From Phycisphaerales bacterium (GTDB taxonomy: Bacteria > Planctomycetota > Phycisphaerae > Phycisphaerales > UBA1924), in NCBI GenBank assembly GCA_019747615.1, contig JAIEQQ010000564.1, positions 1-6,602 of the forward strand: DNA of 6,602 nt, written 5' to 3'. Every line of letters begins with the position of its first letter. Position 1 is the stretch's first letter. This document shows positions 1 to 5,605 of the stretch, in pieces. The translations under genes were made by a program, and so were the position numbers. The notes below the pieces were generated by a model that made no database searches, was not told the DNA's origin, and saw only the letters and a program-made list of their open reading frames with translations.

Positions 1-28
1 CGTCCCCTGCGTACTCCGAGGTCTTTGA

Positions 29-80
29 GCATCTCGATGCCCAAGGCTGAAGCCGGAGCTTGCGCTCCAGGCTCCCTTGG
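29..80. repeat. Nested inverted repeats downstream of the permease gene
   Basis: Two adjacent inverted repeats are visible. Positions 29-32 (GCAT) pair with 37-40 (ATGC). Positions 41-46 (CCAAGG) pair with 75-80 (CCTTGG), 51-54 (AGCC) with 70-73 (GGCT), and 55-59 (GGAGC) with 64-68 (GCTCC), giving a 15-pair stem with a small internal loop and one bulged base. Read on the minus strand, which is the direction of permease transcription, the apical loop is GCAA, a GNRA-type tetraloop. No T-tract follows on either strand, so this is not a classical intrinsic terminator. It could protect or process the 3' end of the permease transcript. Function is unknown. Confidence 0.45.
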
Positions 81-111
81 ACATGAAGAGGAAGCACGCG
101 ACGACATGCAC

Positions 112-129
112 CGACCCGAAGACGGGTCG
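112..129. repeat. 7-bp hairpin just after the permease stop
   Basis: CGACCCG (112-118) and CGGGTCG (123-129) form a perfect 7-bp stem with a 4-base loop, about 40 bases past the permease stop codon in the minus-strand direction. There is no T-run after the stem on the minus strand, so it is at best a weak terminator or an mRNA 3'-end stabiliser. Confidence 0.4.
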
Positions 130-168
130 TTGGCACGGCGATCCGAATTCCTTTGCCCCAAGCGCCCG

Positions 169-1398
169 CTACTTCCGCGCCCCCACCCGGTTCTTCGTCT
201 GATCGATCACCACCGCGATCACGATCGCCAAGCCGATCACGATGTCCTTGTACTGCTGCGGCACGCCGATCATCAGGATGCTGTTGTCGATCAACTGGAT
301 GATCACGGCGCCGAGCACCGCGCCCAGTGCCGAGCCGCGCCCGCCCGAGAGCGACGCGCCGCCGACCACCGCCGCCGCGATCACGTTCAGCTCATACCCC
401 TGACCCGCGGCACTGCTCGCCGCCCCGTAATACCCCAGGTACATCATCGCGCTCAGCCCCGCCAGCAGGCCGCAGAGCGTGAAGCAGATGATCTTGATCC
501 GGCCCACGGGCACGCCGGCGTACTTCGCCGCGACCTCGTTGCCACCGATCGCGAAGATCCGCCGGCCGAAGACCGTCTGCGAGAAGACGAAGACCCCGAT
601 CGCCGCGATGATCACCATCAGGATCAGCGGCACCGGCGTGACGCCGAGATACGTCGCCTTGAACGCGCCGCTCTGCAGCGACTCGGCCCCCGAGATCGTC
701 TGCCCCTTGGTGGTGACGAACGCGATGCCGCGATAGATCGCCATGCCGCCGAGCGTGATGATGAACGGATGAACGCCAAGGCCCACGGTCGCAACGCCGT
801 TGACGAGCCCGCAGAGCGCGCCGATGCCGCAACAGGCAATGGTTGTGACGAGGAGCGCCGTGATCACCGGTGCGCCGGAGATCGCGCCGCTATCGCCAGG
901 CGCGACCCACTGGATCGCCATCGCGCCCAGCACCGCCGCCAAGGCGTAGATCGAGCCGACGGACAGATCGATGCCGCCCAGCACGATGATCGCCGTCATG
1001 CCCACCGCCATGATCGCGACGAAGCTCGTGGCGGTCATCACGGAGATCAGGTTGTCGGCGTTGAGGAACTTGTTGACGCTGGTCGCGCGGCGCACGATCG
1101 GGGCCTGAGCCGAGCCGCGCAGCTCGTAGCCATCGCTGGCGCTGAACTGGCGTGAGCGTCCGTCGGGCGTGGTGATGGTGAAGCCGGTGTCGGTCTCGGC
1201 GCTGACGGTGCTGCCGGGAGTGAGTGCGATGACTTCGAGTTGGCGAATGGGCCCGTCTTTGAAGTGGGTGTATGCCGTGAGGCCCAGGAGCATGACGACG
1301 ATGACCATCGCGAGCCCGAACTCCTGGGCGCGGACGATTCGGCCCAGCAAGGAGGGCCGGGCGGACGACGAATCGGACGATGGCCCCACGCTCTGCAT
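169..1398 (-). CDS. ABC sugar transporter permease, ribose/xylose (RbsC/XylH) type
   Basis: This is the inner-membrane channel subunit of a carbohydrate ABC importer (CUT2 class: ribose, xylose, galactose and similar sugars). About ten hydrophobic segments are visible: near residues 27-44, then 121-140 through to 384-399. Family motifs seen are GIDLSVGS (142-149), the ITLGG region (214-218), GRRIFAIGGNEVAAKYAGV (278-296, the cytoplasmic loop that contacts the ATPase) and VVGGASLSGGRGS (344-356). At 409 residues it is longer than the usual 320-350 because about 60 polar residues (46-108) lie between helix 1 and the conserved Asn-Leu segment preceding helix 2. The start at 1398 is supported by GGAGG (plus 1409-1413) ten bases upstream. 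The substrate cannot be read from sequence. The ATPase and binding protein are not in the window; they could lie beyond position 1 or elsewhere. Family call is firm, substrate open. Confidence 0.95.
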   Translation of the reverse strand: MQSVGPSSDSSSARPSLLGRIVRAQEFGLAMVIVVMLLGLTAYTHFKDGPIRQLEVIALTPGSTVSAETDTGFTITTPDGRSRQFSASDGYELRGSAQAPIVRRATSVNKFLNADNLISVMTATSFVAIMAVGMTAIIVLGGIDLSVGSIYALAAVLGAMAIQWVAPGDSGAISGAPVITALLVTTIACCGIGALCGLVNGVATVGLGVHPFIITLGGMAIYRGIAFVTTKGQTISGAESLQSGAFKATYLGVTPVPLILMVIIAAIGVFVFSQTVFGRRIFAIGGNEVAAKYAGVPVGRIKIICFTLCGLLAGLSAMMYLGYYGAASSAAGQGYELNVIAAAVVGGASLSGGRGSALGAVLGAVIIQLIDNSILMIGVPQQYKDIVIGLAIVIAVVIDQTKNRVGARK

Positions 1399-1408
1399 CA
1401 GACTCGAA

Positions 1409-1413
1409 CCTCC
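1409..1413 (-). promoter_or_regulatory. Ribosome binding site of the permease gene
   Basis: On the minus strand GGAGG lies 10 bases before the ATG at 1398. This slightly long but usable spacing supports that start. Confidence 0.55.
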
Positions 1414-1555
1414 GGCTTGAGGAGAACAGACGACCGAGGTGAACCGGGCGGACCAGCCGCACGCCGCGTGTCACGCTTCGCGCCACCAGCCGAGCGACCG
1501 CCCGGGCTAGCGCGAGCGGAGATGATAACGGCTGCGCGTCGGCTCCGCTTGGTGG

Positions 1556-1589
1556 AAGAAAAACGACGCCCGCAGGGCGCGGGCGTCGT
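1556..1589 (-). terminator. Intrinsic terminator of the pseudopilin-like gene
   Basis: An 11-bp perfect stem (1563-1573 with 1579-1589) with a 5-base loop is followed, in the minus direction, by TTTTTCTT (complement of 1556-1563). It starts 37 bases after the stop of the 1627-2637 gene. It should separate that gene from the permease, which would then need its own promoter between about 1414 and 1555. The only hint there is a TATCAT hexamer (minus, 1522-1527) without a recognisable -35 partner. Confidence 0.88.
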
Positions 1590-1626
1590 CAAAGGGATCG
1601 ATCAGGTCCAGCAAAGTCCGCAGGAA

Positions 1627-2637
1627 TCAGTCCAGCGTCTGCAAGCGCTGGGAGCGCGACCGGTCAACGCTGTTGACCGACTGGCCCTTGGTGGAATCGC
1701 CAAGGAAGAACTCGTCGTGGATGTTGCCCTTGAGCAGTTCGGCGTGGCCATCGGTGAAGACCCAGTTGCCGCCATCGCGACCGTGGTTGTCGCGCGGGCC
1801 GTATCGGCCGGGCGTCGTGTCGGCAAACGTGGCGTCCGCGTTGCTTGGGCTTCCGCTGGAGGCACCGTACCACGAGCGGGTGCTCAGGTCCACGCCGTTG
1901 GTCTCATCGCCCCACAGCGGTGCCGCCTTGGGCAGCACGCGTTCGTCGGTCAGGAACCCGACGATGTACATGTAACTGATGTTGTAATTGATCACCTGCT
2001 CTTCGGACGCTGCGATCGTCGGGATCTTGATGCGGCCAGTCGCTTCCGACGGCGCACTGGGCGTGTACGGACGACCGTAATAGCGGTCTTCTCGGTCCGA
2101 CGGACAGATCAGCACGCCGAAGCCCTCGAGGTAGCCGCGCATCAGCGGCTTGGTCAACGTGCCGCCCGCGTAGTACCGCGCATCGTCGACGGACGATCCG
2201 CCGAGGAAGCCTCGGTCGCCTGTCGTTGCAGTTCCGTCGCCAGTCTGAAAGAGGCTGAACAGCCCGGCGACGCCGCCGTGACGCCACTGCTGATCGAGGA
2301 ATCGCGCCGACTGCACGGGGTTCGTCCAAGGCCCGCGGCCCGGATCGCTCGCGTTGTTCGGATCAAACGGGAAGAACGGGTACCAACTCCGCGAGTCGTT
2401 GGCGTACAGCGTCAGCGAAAGGCCCATCTGTCGATTGTTACTGAGGCACGCGGCGTTCTTTGCCTGCGCACGGGCTTTCCCCAAGGCTGGGAGGAGAATG
2501 CCCACGAGCAGGGCGATGATGGCGATGACTACGAGCAGTTCAATCAGCGTGAAAGCACGGAGGCGTTGAAGTCGCGTGCGTTGCTGGGCCTGACAGGGTG
2601 CTTGCGAGACATGCTGTTGGGAGTACACACCGTGCAT
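1627..2637 (-). CDS. Pseudopilin-like protein with prepilin N-terminal methylation motif and C-terminal H-Xn-DG motif
   Basis: This 336-residue protein belongs to the expanded planctomycete family of type II secretion/type IV pilin-like proteins. A basic leader (residues 1-28, ending RLQRLRA) precedes [20 protein letters not shown], the prepilin helix (29-48). The Glu five residues after the cleavage point (E33) is present, but Ala replaces the usual Gly before the cut. Further family signatures are [17 protein letters not shown] (54-70), LICPSD (176-181) and the C-terminal [14 protein letters not shown] (291-304), with H285 ten residues before D296-G297. The start at 2637 is supported by AGAGGA (plus 2645-2650) seven bases upstream. 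The gene diverges from the dockerin gene and is closed by its own terminator. The family is known for abundance in Planctomycetes; its precise role (pilus, secretion apparatus or surface display) is not established for this member. Confidence 0.93.
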   Translation of the reverse strand: MHGVYSQQHVSQAPCQAQQRTRLQRLRAFTLIELLVVIAIIALLVGILLPALGKARAQAKNAACLSNNRQMGLSLTLYANDSRSWYPFFPFDPNNASDPGRGPWTNPVQSARFLDQQWRHGGVAGLFSLFQTGDGTATTGDRGFLGGSSVDDARYYAGGTLTKPLMRGYLEGFGVLICPSDREDRYYGRPYTPSAPSEATGRIKIPTIAASEEQVINYNISYMYIVGFLTDERVLPKAAPLWGDETNGVDLSTRSWYGASSGSPSNADATFADTTPGRYGPRDNHGRDGGNWVFTDGHAELLKGNIHDEFFLGDSTKGQSVNSVDRSRSQRLQTLD

Positions 2638-2644
2638 GGTCTGG

Positions 2645-2650
2645 TCCTCT
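2645..2650 (-). promoter_or_regulatory. Ribosome binding site of the pseudopilin-like gene
   Basis: On the minus strand AGAGGA lies 7 bases before the ATG at 2637. This fixes the start and so gives the protein an unusually long 28-residue prepilin leader. Confidence 0.6.
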
Positions 2651-2708
2651 GGGGGTTAGGGGGGTTGTGGCGGCGGGGTTCGCCGGGCGGGATTCAGGAC
2701 TTCGGCAC

Positions 2709-2720
2709 ACGCGGCCGCGT
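2709..2720. repeat. 12-bp perfect palindrome, possible operator
   Basis: ACGCGGCCGCGT reads the same on both strands. It lies about 27 bases downstream of the candidate -10 element of the pseudopilin-like gene, a place where a repressor could act. Such GC-only palindromes also arise by chance in GC-rich DNA, so the operator reading is only a possibility. Confidence 0.25.
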
Positions 2721-2746
2721 CCGAGAAGACCGCCCCCGGGAGAGTC

Positions 2747-2775
2747 AGTATCGTGAATTTCCGGACAAATGCAAA
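2747..2775 (-). promoter_or_regulatory. Candidate sigma-70-type promoter of the pseudopilin-like gene
   Basis: On the minus strand TTTGCA (plus 2770-2775) and GATACT (plus 2747-2752) each match four of six consensus bases and are separated by 17 bases, the optimal spacing. Transcription would begin near 2740 and give a leader of roughly 100 bases. Planctomycete promoters are poorly characterised, so this is a moderate-to-weak call. Confidence 0.3.
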
Positions 2776-3030
2776 GTCTGGCGAGAAAGATCTGAGTAGA
2801 TTACCAAAACAGGGCTGCGGGGGTCGGACGGAGCATGGAGCAGCTCAGGCTCGAGGTCTTCTATAAGACTTGCCAAGGTCCACGCAGATCGTCCCGACCA
2901 AGCGGGCTGATCGCAGAAGACCGTCCGCCTCCGACGGCCGAAAAGTTCCGTCCGGATACTCGAATTTTGCTGTTTCAACTGGAAATCGCGAGTTAGACTA
3001 TGGGTCCAAGCCCGTAAGTTCGGGATGTTG

Positions 3031-3110
3031 CGCCCTTGGTGTCCGTCTGACACCGGGGGCGGTCGGGTCGCCGACAACTTTCACCAGCAGACGACCTCAG
3101 CGAAGGTCGT
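3031..3110 (+). promoter_or_regulatory. Structured 5' leader: three consecutive hairpins before the dockerin gene
   Basis: Hairpin 1 pairs 3031-3043 with 3049-3061 around a 5-base loop: 13 consecutive pairs, two of them G-U. Hairpin 2 starts at the very next base: GTCGG (3062-3066) pairs with CCGAC (3071-3075) around a GTCG loop. Hairpin 3 pairs ACGACCT (3091-3097) with AGGTCGT (3104-3110) around a 6-base loop, ending 7 bases before the ribosome binding site. The two G-U pairs of hairpin 1 would be A-C mismatches on the opposite strand, so the fold favours a plus-strand RNA. No T-tract follows, so it is not an intrinsic terminator. It matches no riboswitch class that I recognise; mRNA stabilisation is the simplest reading. 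Confidence 0.45.
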
Positions 3111-3117
3111 CACAATC

Positions 3118-3123
3118 AGGGAG
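3118..3123 (+). promoter_or_regulatory. Ribosome binding site of the dockerin gene
   Basis: AGGGAG lies 8 bases before the ATG at 3132. This fixes the start so that the protein begins directly with its signal peptide. Confidence 0.7.
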
Positions 3124-3131
3124 CGTTTGTT

Positions 3132-5381
3132 ATGAAGAATTGCACGCAAGTCTGTTCGGCCGCGGCGTTGATCGCCCTCGCGGGCTCGTTGGCCGCCGCC
3201 GTTCCCGTGATTGACGGCAAGAAGACCGCCGGTGACGACTACGGCCCGGCCAAGTGGGTGAACGCCAATCCGACCGGCTTCGGCGATAACGTGGCCGCCA
3301 GCAGCAACAACGCTTCGCTCGGCAACCCGGCTGACGTGCGCACGGGCATCGAACTGGCAATCCCGTTCAGCGCCTTGGGCACCTACACCGGCGGGCAGGT
3401 CGCGTTCGCCGCGATCGTGAGTTCGGGCGATAGCAGCTTCCTCTCGAACCAACTGATCGGCCCGCTCCCGGAGAACTCTGACAACCTCGCCGATCCGCGC
3501 GATGTTGACCTTGGTGCCGCCTCGTTCGCCGGCAACCAGTTCGTCAGCACGACGCCGGCCAGCGGCACGGCCGCGATCGTCGTTGACGGCTCATTCTCTA
3601 TCACCGAGCCCTATGTCCTCGTCCCCGGCTCGGTGCAGACCACGGGCACTGGCTTCGGCAACAGCAACAACGCGACCCCCGCCGGCGGCGGCGGCTCGGA
3701 GCTTGACGCGGTCTACATGTATGTCAACACCGCCACGCAGACGCTCCACGTCTTCGTCGCTGGCAACATCGAGGCCAACTTCAACAAGCTCCACATGTTC
3801 TTCGAGACCGACTTCAGCGAGGGCAGCGGCCAGAACCTCCTGGCGGCCAACACCGGCCCCGGTTCGCTGACTCGCCTGAGCGATCAAGCCGGCAACGGCT
3901 TCGGCCTCCGCTTTGACTCCGGCTTCTCCCCCGAGTTTTACCTGAACGTCAACGGCGGCGGCAGCCCGACGCCCGCGTTCTTCGTTGACTATGCCGAAAC
4001 TCCCGCGGGCGGCCTCGGCTTTGCCGCGTACTGCGGCACCGCTGGCTACGGCAACGTCGGCGGTACGCTCACCGGTGGTGACTCGGGCGCACCGATCATC
4101 CGCGCCTCGATCGACAACTCGAACACGGCCGGCGTCATCGGTGGCCGCAGCGGCACGTTCGTCGAGTATCCGAACCCCGATCGCGCCGGTGGCTCGGAGT
4201 TCAACGCGCTCTACGCCAAGGTTGAGGGCGATCGCGTCTACGTCCTGATCACCGGCAACCTCCAGACCAACTTCAACAAGATCGGCCTGTTCTTCGATGT
4301 TGAGGGCGTCTCGGGCCAGAACCGCGTCCGCGGCGGCCGCAGCGGCGGCAACACCACCTTCCGCCCCAACGTCGACGTCTCGTTCAACCGCCTCGTCCGC
4401 ATGGGCGTTGAGGCCAACGACACCGAGCCGAACGTCGCCACCAACGGCCTGAAGTTCGACGCGGACTTCAGCGCCAGCTACTTCCTGGCCATCACCAACG
4501 GCACCAGCCCTGCCCGCGTGTTCATGGACGCCGCGGTGATGCGCACCAGCGGCCGTCTCCAGACGCCGGGCGGCTTCTCGCTCGACTACGGCTCCAACGA
4601 CGGCGGCCGCAAGCGCTCAACGCCGTTCTCCTTCGACGGCCCGAACGCCAACCAGCAGAACAACGCCCCCAACGGCGGCACCAACAACCTCTTTGCCAAC
4701 TACTCGCCCCGCCTCCTCGCGGCGAACATCGACACGACCGCCGTCTCGGGCATCTTCCCGTGGATCAACAACAACCTCGGTCTGGTCGCCGGCAACAAGC
4801 TGGCGCTGCAGATCGACAACTCCAACATCCTGGGCATCAACGGCGGCTTCGCCGATGAGGCCGCGGCTCTGGCGGTTGACACCGGCATCGAGTTCTCGGT
4901 TGACGTGCGCGAGCTGGGCATCGATCCGAGCAGCGGCATCCCGCGCATCCGTCTGGCGGGCTTCATCGCCAACGATCCGTTCGACTTCGTGTCCAATCAG
5001 GTCCTGGGCGGTCTGCCCGATGGCGCGCTGAACCTCGGCGAGCCGCGTGCGATCGACTTCTCGACGATCGCTGGCAACCAGTTCGTGCAGCTCTACCCGG
5101 AGATCGTGGCAACGACGCGTTGCAACCCGGCCGACATCGCCTATGACAACGGCGACGCACTGCCGCCCATCGTCCTGCCCGGCGGCACCAACAACGGCGT
5201 GACCGAAGGCGACTACAACCTCTTCTTCGCCAACTTCTTTGACTCTCTGCCGGTCTGCGACATCGCCAACGACGACAACACTCCCCTGCCGCCCTTCGGC
5301 ACGCTCACCACGAACAACGGCGTGACCGAGGCCGACTACAACCTGTTCTTCGCGATCTTCTTCGACGGCTGTGCTCTCTAA
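3132..5381 (+). CDS. Secreted modular repeat protein with C-terminal GC-type dockerin
   Basis: This 749-residue protein has a signal peptide (residues 1-23: two charged or polar starts, a hydrophobic Ala/Leu core, Ala-Ala-Ala at the cut). Repeated segments follow. Head motifs with (V/I)DG...TGFG(D/N) lie at 26-52 and 150-180. Segment B (TGIE ... SNQ ... AGNQFV) lies at 71-142 and 584-656. Segment A (GSE(L/F)(D/N)A ... FNK ... FF(E/D) ... SGQN ... IDNSN ... GG) lies at 188-338 and 353-572. The C-terminus (664-747) holds two DIA...NNGVTE(G/A)DYNLFFA units ending FFDGC, the dockerin type seen in Phycisphaerae secreted proteins. Dockerins classically bind cohesin and calcium; here attachment to the cell surface or an extracellular complex is inferred. 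Segment B, with IELAIPFSALG, loosely resembles beta-sandwich carbohydrate-binding (CBM9-like) domains, which is a guess. No catalytic motif is seen. Composition is rich in Asn, Gly and Asp, typical of exported proteins. Confidence 0.9.
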   Translation: MKNCTQVCSAAALIALAGSLAAAVPVIDGKKTAGDDYGPAKWVNANPTGFGDNVAASSNNASLGNPADVRTGIELAIPFSALGTYTGGQVAFAAIVSSGDSSFLSNQLIGPLPENSDNLADPRDVDLGAASFAGNQFVSTTPASGTAAIVVDGSFSITEPYVLVPGSVQTTGTGFGNSNNATPAGGGGSELDAVYMYVNTATQTLHVFVAGNIEANFNKLHMFFETDFSEGSGQNLLAANTGPGSLTRLSDQAGNGFGLRFDSGFSPEFYLNVNGGGSPTPAFFVDYAETPAGGLGFAAYCGTAGYGNVGGTLTGGDSGAPIIRASIDNSNTAGVIGGRSGTFVEYPNPDRAGGSEFNALYAKVEGDRVYVLITGNLQTNFNKIGLFFDVEGVSGQNRVRGGRSGGNTTFRPNVDVSFNRLVRMGVEANDTEPNVATNGLKFDADFSASYFLAITNGTSPARVFMDAAVMRTSGRLQTPGGFSLDYGSNDGGRKRSTPFSFDGPNANQQNNAPNGGTNNLFANYSPRLLAANIDTTAVSGIFPWINNNLGLVAGNKLALQIDNSNILGINGGFADEAAALAVDTGIEFSVDVRELGIDPSSGIPRIRLAGFIANDPFDFVSNQVLGGLPDGALNLGEPRAIDFSTIAGNQFVQLYPEIVATTRCNPADIAYDNGDALPPIVLPGGTNNGVTEGDYNLFFANFFDSLPVCDIANDDNTPLPPFGTLTTNNGVTEADYNLFFAIFFDGCAL
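3342..5099 (+). repeat. Internal protein repeats within the secreted dockerin protein
   Basis: Segment B occurs at 3342-3557 and 4881-5099; both copies start TGIE, carry FxSNQ(L/V)(I/L)G(P/G)LP, then NL..PR..D and end AGNQFV. Segment A occurs at 3693-4145 and 4188-4847; both carry a (A/T)GN(I/L)..NFNK..(M/L)FF core offset by 164 residues (492 bases), and both end with IDNSN followed by Gly-rich sequence. The second A copy is about 70 residues longer, owing to an Asn/Gly-rich insertion near residues 490-555. The copies have diverged clearly at DNA level, so this is old duplication, not recent slippage. Confidence 0.8.
5121..5372 (+). other. GC-type dockerin domain (two repeats) of the secreted protein
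   Basis: Residues 664-747 contain two repeats offset by about 41-42 residues. Each has Asp-Ile-Ala-x-Asp (D668, D672; D710, D714), a Pro-rich spacer, then NNGVTE(G/A)DYNLFFA and FFD. Cysteines 664, 709 and 747 bracket the units. Ordinary dockerin calcium loops are 12 residues (DxNxDG.....D). Here the first Asp cluster is separated from the distal Asp (D694, D735) by over 20 residues, so the loop is either expanded or organised differently. At DNA level the NNGVTE region is nearly identical between repeats (from 5190 and from 5313). Confidence 0.8.
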
Positions 5382-5386
5382 GACCA

Positions 5387-5507
5387 GGGCCGAGGTTTGA
5401 GGGCCGAGGGCCGAGAGGAAGGCACTGGGCATCGGGCACTGGGCATCAGTGCGGCCGATCTGCTCAACGAAGGCATCGACTCTTGACTCTGAACTCGCGA
5501 CTTTGAG
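5387..5507. repeat. Degenerate short tandem-repeat tract in the 3' region of the dockerin gene
   Basis: Three short families follow each other. GGGCCGAG occurs at 5387-5394, 5401-5408 and 5408-5415. GGCACTGGGCATC occurs at 5421-5433 and 5435-5447. A loose GACT-rich series follows at 5478-5507 (GACT at 5478, 5485 and 5499, GAACT at 5491). The tract lies between the stop codon and the terminator and codes for nothing supportable on either strand. I recall similar GGGCATC/GACTC-type arrays from planctomycete intergenic DNA, but cannot confirm this here. Confidence 0.55.
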
Positions 5508-5514
5508 AACCCCG

Positions 5515-5548
5515 AACCCCGGCTCATCTGAGCCGGGGTTTTTTCTTT
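5515..5548 (+). terminator. Intrinsic terminator of the dockerin gene
   Basis: AACCCCGGCTC (5515-5525) pairs perfectly with GAGCCGGGGTT (5530-5540) around the 4-base loop ATCT, followed by TTTTCTTT (5541-5548). It lies about 135 bases after the stop of the secreted protein and ends 57 bases before the NAD kinase start, so NAD kinase is expected to have its own promoter. The opposite strand has no T-tract after the stem, so it works in one direction only. Confidence 0.92.
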
Positions 5549-5605
5549 GGCGGTGTGATTCGCGATCGCGGGCCATTGAGCGGGAGACTCCGCTACGCTT
5601 GGCCC

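Larger units (their letters stand above)
2638..3131. other. Divergent intergenic region between the pseudopilin-like and dockerin genes
   Basis: These 494 bases carry no supportable gene; the short open frames here lack family similarity and ribosome binding sites. From left to right it holds the minus-strand ribosome binding site (2645-2650), a cluster of G-runs on the plus strand (2651-2687), a 12-bp palindrome (2709-2720), a candidate minus-strand promoter (2747-2775), a small hairpin (2856-2860 with 2865-2869), a relatively AT-rich patch (2941-3000) that is the most likely place for the plus-strand promoter though no good -35/-10 pair is visible, and three hairpins (3031-3110) before the plus-strand ribosome binding site. 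Confidence 0.7.

Noticed and set aside
25..1155. 376-residue plus-strand open frame
   Set aside because: It is antisense to the well-supported permease, is dominated by Arg, Asp, His and Ala as expected of a GC-rich shadow frame, and has no family signature.
1240..2799. 519-residue plus-strand open frame
   Set aside because: It overlaps the antisense of two recognised genes and the terminator between them, has no domain and no ribosome binding site; long shadow frames are common at this GC content.
2862..2867. TATAAG as a -10 element for the dockerin gene
   Set aside because: There is no -35-like hexamer at suitable spacing, it sits in the loop and arm of a small hairpin, and it would imply a leader of about 260 bases.
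2745..3077. 110-residue minus-strand open frame in the intergenic region
   Set aside because: No ribosome binding site or recognisable family, and it crosses the leader hairpins and the candidate promoter.
5561..5570. CGCGATCGCG palindrome before nadK, similar to the cyanobacterial HIP1 octamer
   Set aside because: GATCGC-type words recur through the window, including inside coding sequence, as expected from base composition, so no special role is supported.
4617..5576. 319-residue minus-strand open frame
   Set aside because: It is antisense to the dockerin protein's coding region and runs through the tandem-repeat tract and the terminator; its Val/Asp/Arg composition mirrors the sense codons.
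5555..5605. Extended NAD kinase start at GTG 5555
   Set aside because: The extension is Arg-rich and unlike the family, and lies directly after the terminator T-tract; ATG 5606 gives the normal N-terminus.
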